From Cryptomeria japonica (lineage: Eukaryota; Streptophyta; Pinopsida; Cupressales; Cupressaceae), in NCBI RefSeq assembly GCF_030272615.1, contig NC_081409.1, positions 470,326,573 to 470,390,572 on the forward strand: DNA of 64,000 nt. Reading direction: 5' to 3'. Below, one piece after another: positions 58,201 to 64,000 of this stretch (its first letter is position 1; each line of letters begins with the position of its first letter). The notes beneath the pieces are model-generated. The model saw only the letters and a list, made by a program, of their open reading frames with translations. It did no database searches and was not told where the DNA came from. The position numbers and the translations under genes were made by a program.

Positions 58201-59366
58201 ATTGCCCTGGTGAAAACCTGGTAAACAAGTACCTTGGTAAAAAAAAAAAATGAATCTCTACCAAGCAGGTGAAAACCTAGCAAACAGACACCTCTTGTAC
58301 TCAAGCACTCCATCTATCAACGCAATGTTGGCATTTCCCACTTTCAAGTATCTTTTTCTTTTGCTTGTACATATTTTTAGTCACTTTTGTGACATCCTGG
58401 TTTGTTGGAACCCTCATGACTTGAAACTAATCAATGTTCTAGTCTTAGGTTACTTGACAAAACATATTACATATCCTAAGTAGTGTCAACCAAGTCATTC
58501 TTCTATCAGTGAAACCTGGTCATCCACTCTGAGTCAGTTACCTGTCTCCTAACTACCAAAGAGTTTATCACTGACTTCACAAGCAAAACAACATAATGAA
58601 AAACAATTACTAAACAGTTTGAGCTATGAATGAAAATTTTCTTTGTGTGTTGTCTTTTATATTGGTTTTCGATTATTATCCCTCTAAGTAACTTGAGGAA
58701 GTCTATTGTGACTAAGAGAAGCAAGGATTGGGGGCATAATATTTTCTTTATTTTCTGCTTGTAGGAATGATCCCGATGATCTGGAAACATATAAATTAGC
58801 TGGGTGTCTATGATAAGAGCCTTCACATCAAGGTGAAATCACCTCACATACCTCGACTCCGCTTATTTGTATGCTACAAGGAGGTCCATATCATTTCTTT
58901 GTTTGTTTTGAGGGAATTTTTTTATGATGCAATCCGGGTCCCTGCGAAATTTGTCCAAGGATATGAAGGAAAAAAGGGTCATTGTGGACAAGATAATTAA
59001 AATTGCACATTGAAAAAGAAAGGAACTCTAACCTACCTGTTGTGTTTGTTATGCCCAGTGATGAATCTTAAGTATTTTAAATCCAGTGACTAGGTTTAGG
59101 TTGCATTTCGCATATCATTTTGCATTTCATTTTACATTTTTGTGAATCTAGAGTGATTTCGGTATAGAAATAATCTCTTTATCTTTTGAATGAGAGCTGA
59201 AAGCATCATCATTTCTTACGCTAAGTGGTCTTTTTATCATTATTTCTCTGATCGAGTACTTGTGTTTTGAGATGTTTAGTTGCATACATAACATTTCATA
59301 TAGATTCATTCATTTCATTATTATTCATTTACATTGATCTTATTGCATAGAAAAATGAAAAAATTG

Positions 59367-59398
59367 CATTACTCATTACTCATTACTCATTACTCATT
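59367..59398. repeat. (CATTACT)n microsatellite
   Basis: There are four full copies of CATTACT plus CATT. The matching place in element A has only one or two copies (near 3618). Confidence 0.9.
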
Positions 59399-59696
59399 TT
59401 CATTCATTTATTTGCATATAAAAAGAAACCAAAAATATAAATCCATATTCATTTGCATTACATACATTCATGCTGAAATAAATGCATACATATAGAATAA
59501 AGCATATAGAAACATCTCATAGTCGATTGACACAAGTACAATGAAGTCAAAACGGATCTCGTATATATATAATGTCAAGTATAAGGGTAAAAAATGATGT
59601 CCAATGACATATACAAACTCCCATCGGAGCAAGAATCATATTGGCTACAAAAAATGGGTGTGTCTACAAAAATATCCTAGCTACAAAAAGAATCAT

Positions 59697-62090
59697 CTAG
59701 CTAGTACCCTCTCCCTCATCGCCTAGTGGAGGAGCAGGAGCCTGATGCCCGGGATCCTATCGAGGTGCTCGTGCTCCCTCTGATCTAGCCATATACTGTG
59801 AATAGGGTTGCACCTACTGTGCAACAGAAACTACAACACTATATGCTGCCACATAATATGTAGCCCTACTACTCTGGAGAAGCACCTCCTATCATAGAGA
59901 CTCTATCTCTACTCTCGACTCGTCTCTCAATGTTGTGATTTGGTGATCATGCTCGACCCTAACCTTGACCAGCTATCGGTCTCACTCCGCCAGCTGATTC
60001 TGAGCCACTGTCAACTATGACTGCAGCTCCGCAAGATGTGCTCTCAGCAACCGTCCTGTGTCAGCCCCCTGCTCTCTCGCAGGCTCTTCGCCACCATCTC
60101 CACCGCCATCTTCACCTGTGGCTCTACCCTACTCATCTTGCCACTGTTGGACCTGCCTCGGAGCTGCTCACTCCTCCTCTCCACCACCCAACCTCATGCC
60201 TACTCTCCCAAGAGATCCACCCTCACCCCTCTGTTGTCTAACATCAGCTCGCACCCTGCTGCTGCTAGCACTAGGATCACCACTAGTCCATCATGGAGCA
60301 TCTGGTCTCTGGCCCTATCCCTACCTATGGCCCTGTCTCTATGCCTGTCCTTATGCCGATTGAGGGGCATCATCCTCCACATCCTCAATATGAGGAGCAT
60401 GCTCTCTTGGATCTATAAACTGAGGGAATGGATGCTGCTAAAAGTAATCCCTGTACTAGGGCAATACCCTTGAATCTACTATATCATCCAGGTAATCCCA
60501 CCTCAGACGGTGTAAACCTGTCATCTCCTACATCACTAAAGCATAGGATAGCCTAAGTGACCATCCTTGACTCTCCTCATCGGCGTATCAGGCATACACT
60601 ATATACTCCTAAGAGATCCCCTGAGGCTGGTAGTACTGCCTCATCACTCGTGAAATGACAAATCGCTCCACAACAATTTGTGACCTCCCAATCAGTGGGT
60701 GTGTAACAAAAAGGTCTCTCCAAACCACCCGCTAGTCATCCCATGACTCCAACCTCCTGTATGGTCTCCATATGATAGCTGTCAGATCATCAAGCTATCA
60801 TCGCTAGAAGTCTATCTTGCCTAGATGGGGCTACGTAATATATCTGGCATACCTATAAATAATCGGCTGCCCTGGCTCTCTATTATCATCAACTATCAGC
60901 CAACAAACGGGAAGGTGCTCCCAAGCCCACACCTATAAAATGTACACCCCGATAGCCATGCTCCACCCATCTCTGTAAACAATCTCATGCATCTCCCGAT
61001 ACATATGGGCCAACAAACAAGAGCCCCAGCCAAGTCTCTGAGGGGTCTCTATCAACCACTCCAGCATATGGCCCCATCCACTCTAGAAACCCTATTGCCC
61101 TCTATCTGGCATCAAGAAGCAACCAATGAAACCTGCTAGGACACATGCCAGTGAATACTCCTCAATGTACCTGCTCATCAATATATCCAAACTGATGGAA
61201 TGAGTCAAGATATCAGGATCCCTGAATACGTTCCTAAGAGCCTGTACTCTAGGTAACAATGCAATATCATAATCCACCTTATCCCCAGCAAAAGGGATAC
61301 GAAGGATCCTGTACACATCCTCGGGAGTGATAGTCAACTCCCCAACTGGCAAATGAAAGGTATTATACTCTGAATGAAACCGCTCTACCAATGCTATGAG
61401 CATCCTGTGGTTCACACGGATATCAAGTAACCTCATCAGGTGAGTCAAGCCACACATATCAACATAAGCCTGCTCAACCTAAGACAAATCTTGAACTAAA
61501 GCCATAGTGGGAGGATATACACATCTAAAGAGCATAGGAGGTAAGCACACCTACAAAAAACTCAACAATGAGCATTAGAAAACATTCCAAATGAGCCTAC
61601 AAGAGAAGTTAAACATCACGCAAATCCAAATAAGTCAAATGCAAAAGCAAAATTTCATGTTTACACTTTCAAAAATGATCACTGTCTTTCAAACGACAAA
61701 ACACAGTCAAGCAGCATATCGTACGAGTCAGGAATGGCTCTTGTACGAGAAAATAGCCTCAAATGACAAACTTTTACACATCGTACAACAAAATGGTCTT
61801 CTAACCAACCTATCGTACGACACAAGGGTGAATCTTGTACAACAAATCTAATGGCTTCAAATGACAAAAGAAAATTTGCCAATTTCTCGTACGAGACAGG
61901 ATCCTATCTCGCACGATAAACCGCAACACTCGACCCAATACCCATGAAAAATGTGAAAAATGAACAAAAAAATTCAAAATTGGAAACATAAAGAGGCTAA
62001 AGATCGATCACTTACCGCTAGCTCATAGTTTCAGGGTTGATTGTGATGTCTCTGGCACTCAAATCGATGCTAACGAGTAGGGACCACCAT
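59697..62090 (-). pseudogene. Antisense two-exon plant mobile domain (PMD) gene, degraded (element C)
   Basis: Exon 1 (62090-62016) has 25 codons, the donor GTAAGT is at 62015-62010 and the acceptor TTTTTTGTAG ends at 61551, so the intron is 465 bases, the same as in A. Exon 2 starts VCLPPMLFRC at 61550 and continues in phase. An open part (61457-61092) carries MCGLTHLMRLLDIRVN, FHLPVGELTITPEDVYRIL and ILTHSISLDILMSRYIEE, which is a clear PMD. ETPQRLGWGSCLLAHMY and VWAWEHLP follow. The C-terminus is proline-rich and ends GDEGEGTS at 59697. Stops in exon 1 (codons 7 and 20), at LS-stop-VEQAY and later show decay. The role is unknown; PMD proteins are linked to transposons and to silencing or chromatin functions in plants. 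Confidence 0.75.
61719..61894. repeat. TCGTACGA motif cluster inside the antisense intron (element C)
   Basis: Perfect palindromes lie at 61719-61726, 61813-61820 and 61887-61894, with degenerate copies (CTTGTACGAG, ATCGTACAAC, CTTGTACAAC, CTCGCACGAT) between them. Confidence 0.7.
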
Positions 62091-62163
62091 GTTTCTTCGT
62101 AGAAGGCTTTTTGAATTTTCAAACTTGGAGGGTTAAAATGATTTGAAAATGACACTTTCGTCC

Positions 62164-62171
62164 TATATATA
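62164..62171 (-). promoter_or_regulatory. TATA box of the antisense PMD gene (element C)
   Basis: The minus strand reads GGCTATATATAGGA, 74-81 bases upstream of the exon 1 ATG at 62090. It is conserved with A and B. Confidence 0.62.
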
Positions 62172-62639
62172 GCCTAAAACCTAATTTTTCAAATTGCTCC
62201 GATGGTTATGAAAATTGTACCCTTAGCTAATTTGCCTACTCTGATTCCATTTTTGGGATCAAAATTGAAATATGAGATCATTTTGCTAGTCAATTTCACA
62301 ATTTTGACCACTTAGCGCTCTTTTCATCAAATGCTCATTCTTTCTTCAAATTTCGCTCTAGTTCAATGCTGAATCTTAATTCAATTTCATTTTACACATC
62401 AACATTTCAATCAACTCTATGCTCAATTTCTCATCAATCAATGCCGAAATTTTCAAAAAAATCCTCAGAATCAATTTGTGCTCAAATAACTTATTTTTGC
62501 CAAACAATTGCCTATAATCAATCCCTCGCTATCTTTCGATTTCGCTCCCGAGGGGGCATACTCATGACCTTATGACCTCACATCCTCATAGTGGAGAAAA
62601 TTTTTCAAATCTTCATCAAAAGTCGAGCAAAATCTTTTC

Positions 62640-63260
62640 AATTAAAGAAAATCAATCCTTATTGCTAAGGGGCATCTTAGCTTCATCGCTTCACATCAAG
62701 TTGAGATCTCTCGATCATCTAAATCAAATCAATCACTAGGGGCATATCAGTTTCATCGCTTCAAATCAAGCCGATATTTGCCTTTCATCTAAATTAATCT
62801 CTTAACATTAATTAGTTTCATTACTCCAAATCAAATTGATTATTCATTTAAAACTCAATCAAAAGTTTCAAGAGTATCTTTGATTACACTAAATCTAAGC
62901 AGGTGTTCAGTATTCATTTCTTGATCAAGCTGGATGGTTCATTCTTCACTCATTGTGTCTTGATCAATCAAGTTCAAGATCAATTTTTTTCATCACTCAC
63001 TGTATCTAAGATCAATCAAGTTCTAGATCAGTAAGATCTGCTTCTTGATCAATCAAGTTCAAGTTTGGTATCTTTGTTTTCTATCGTTCCTCAATTCAAT
63101 CAAGTCCGGGATCGGTATCACTTTAATCAAACTTCATTCAGCTTTGTTGCTTTGAGTTAAGCTAAGAACCTTGCTTTTTATCTAGTTCGTGATCAATCAA
63201 GTTCAGAACTAGCATCTCCTAGACATCACACATTCTTTGAACCAACGTGTTGCTTGCACA
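62640..63260. repeat. ATCAAG-type repeat array before the 3' LTR (element C)
   Basis: GGGGCATCTTAGCTTCATCG (62668) and GGGGCATATCAGTTTCATCG (62738), each followed by CTTCANATCAAG, start a series of degenerate units of about 75 bases. CTTGATCAATCAAGTTCAAG copies follow at about 62948 and 63043, with variants near 63010 and 63189. The array matches A and B. Confidence 0.78.
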
Positions 63261-63267
63261 TTAATTC

Positions 63268-63278
63268 AAAGGGGCAAA
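63268..63278 (+). promoter_or_regulatory. Polypurine tract (element C)
   Basis: AAAGGGGCAAA immediately precedes the 3' LTR. Confidence 0.87.
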
Positions 63279-64000
63279 TGTAATACCCTAAAATTGGTCA
63301 TCTAAACCATGGGCCCCTAATCTCAACAACATCACCAAGGTCCTAACCAAAGACAATTAAATCAATCTTGAGCACATTATTAATTCTTTAATCATCAAAA
63401 ATCACATGGCAAATCAACTACTCAATATTAATTAAATATTTATTTAATTAATCAAATCATTTCCAAGAATATCATTTTGATCAATTACCCCATTTTAATT
63501 TATTAAATATCCTTGCATATTTAATTAATTAATAAATTTGTCATTCAATCATGTAAAAAGGATTAATTTATTACAAAAGATGAATTAATTTATTACAAAG
63601 AGTTGAATTGAAAATAAAACAAAAAAAAGAATTGAATTGAGAGAGAAATCAAACTTGAGATATTATTTCTTTTTCTAAATTTAGAACTTGAAATCAAAAA
63701 AGTAATTTAATTGAATTATTGAATTATTCTCTAAAATTGGAACTCAAAGCTTTTCAGAAAAGAAGTTCAGTTGCATTGAAAAGACCCTTTTCTTGAATAA
63801 ATTAAAGAATTGTCTATTTTTATCCTATATGCATGGAATTAATTTATTATTATTTTCCAATGCAACTTGGACTTCTAATTTGAATGCATTTCAATTAAAC
63901 TATAATTGGAATCTATCTCAAGGTTAACTAAATCAGATTTCTCAATTATTTCAATTAATCCTAAACTGAGCTTTTTCTCTTGTGATTCTCTATAAATTCA
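63279..64000 (+). repeat. 3' LTR of element C (truncated by window end)
   Basis: The LTR starts TGTAATACCCTAAAATTGG and follows the 5' LTR with about 10 differences in 722 bases, ending at the TATA box (63991-63997). The remaining part of about 430 bases is outside the window. Confidence 0.95.

Larger units (their letters stand above)
58029..59696. other. Non-coding stretch between convergent integrase and PMD genes (element C)
   Basis: No gene is supported. The stretch contains an almost pure A/G run (about 58085-58200), two units of GGTGAAAACCT[GA]G[TC]AAACA (near 58210 and 58268) and a heptamer repeat (59367-59398). It corresponds to 3325-4922 of element A. Confidence 0.72.
46846..64000 (+). 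mobile_element. Element C: Ty3/gypsy (Tat) retrotransposon, near complete, 3' LTR truncated by the window
   Basis: C has a 5' LTR (46846-47995), PBS, leader, gag, protease, linker, RT, RNase H, Tat-type RNase H and integrase, then an opposing PMD gene, repeat array, PPT and 3' LTR from 63279. If the 3' LTR equals the 5' LTR in length, the element is about 17.6 kb. Over the 722 bases that can be compared I count about 10 LTR differences (about 1.4%), so it is young compared with E and F. It still has stops and frameshifts in gag and pol and an altered RT active site. Confidence 0.95.

Noticed and set aside
58052-58313. Phe-rich minus-strand frames at 58052-58313 and similar Phe/Ile-rich frames at 4632-4991
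   Set aside because: They are translations of the A/G-rich or T-rich tract; low complexity only.
60017-60473. Proline/serine-rich plus-strand frames at 60017-60473
   Set aside because: They are the reverse strand of the PMD gene C-terminal half; the PMD homology is on the minus strand.
62640-63260. Possible CRISPR-like array because of regular repeats
   Set aside because: The repeats are degenerate, spacers are not unique and the context is a plant retrotransposon.

Overview
The window is plant nuclear DNA consisting almost entirely of nested LTR retrotransposons. It is AT-rich, and I see no host gene, rRNA or tRNA. Plant-type Ty3/gypsy elements of the Tat lineage (two RNase H domains) and plant Ty1/copia elements are stacked inside each other, as in large, repeat-rich plant genomes such as those of gymnosperms. 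The species cannot be determined from the sequence.

Layout: (1) 1-16002 is gypsy element A on the minus strand. Its 3' LTR lies beyond the left edge and its 5' LTR is at 14871-16002. (2) A sits inside the gag of gypsy element B (plus strand, 16003-22836). B belongs to the same family but has lost most of pol by one internal deletion; its 3' LTR is 21629-22836. (3) 22837-28322 and 35304-38024 hold an older relative, D: minus-strand gag-protease, a plus-strand coiled-coil pseudogene, and a probable 5' LTR ending at 38024. (4) Copia element E (28323-35298, minus strand) interrupts D and is complete, with an ATTAA target-site duplication. (5) 38025-40590 is poorly classifiable, with copia-like LTR remnants. 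(6) Copia element F (minus strand) starts at 40591, and its 5' LTR is cut at 46845 by (7) gypsy element C (plus strand, 46846 to beyond 64000). C is the youngest insertion by LTR comparison and would be about 17.6 kb in full.

A, B and C share one plan: LTR of about 1.15 kb, a PBS complementary to tRNA-Lys, a 2.2-kb leader rich in repeats, gag, protease, a G-patch-like linker, RT, RNase H, a second (Tat-type) RNase H, and integrase. Between integrase and the 3' LTR lies an opposing gene. The most interesting observation is that this antisense unit looks like a complete gene. It has its own TATA box, a 75-nt coding first exon, a 465-466-nt intron with GTAAGT donor and pyrimidine-AG acceptor, and a second exon encoding a plant mobile domain (PMD) protein. 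Promoter, exon 1 and splice sites are kept in all three copies, including B, which lost the rest of the gene. An antisense gene can keep an intron through rounds of retrotransposition because the intron is not spliced from the sense genomic RNA. Upstream of the antisense TATA box is a conserved array of ATCAAG-type repeats, and TCGTACGA palindromes cluster in the leader and around the antisense gene.

All coding regions carry stops or frameshifts. No copy here looks autonomous, although C and F keep several long open domains.
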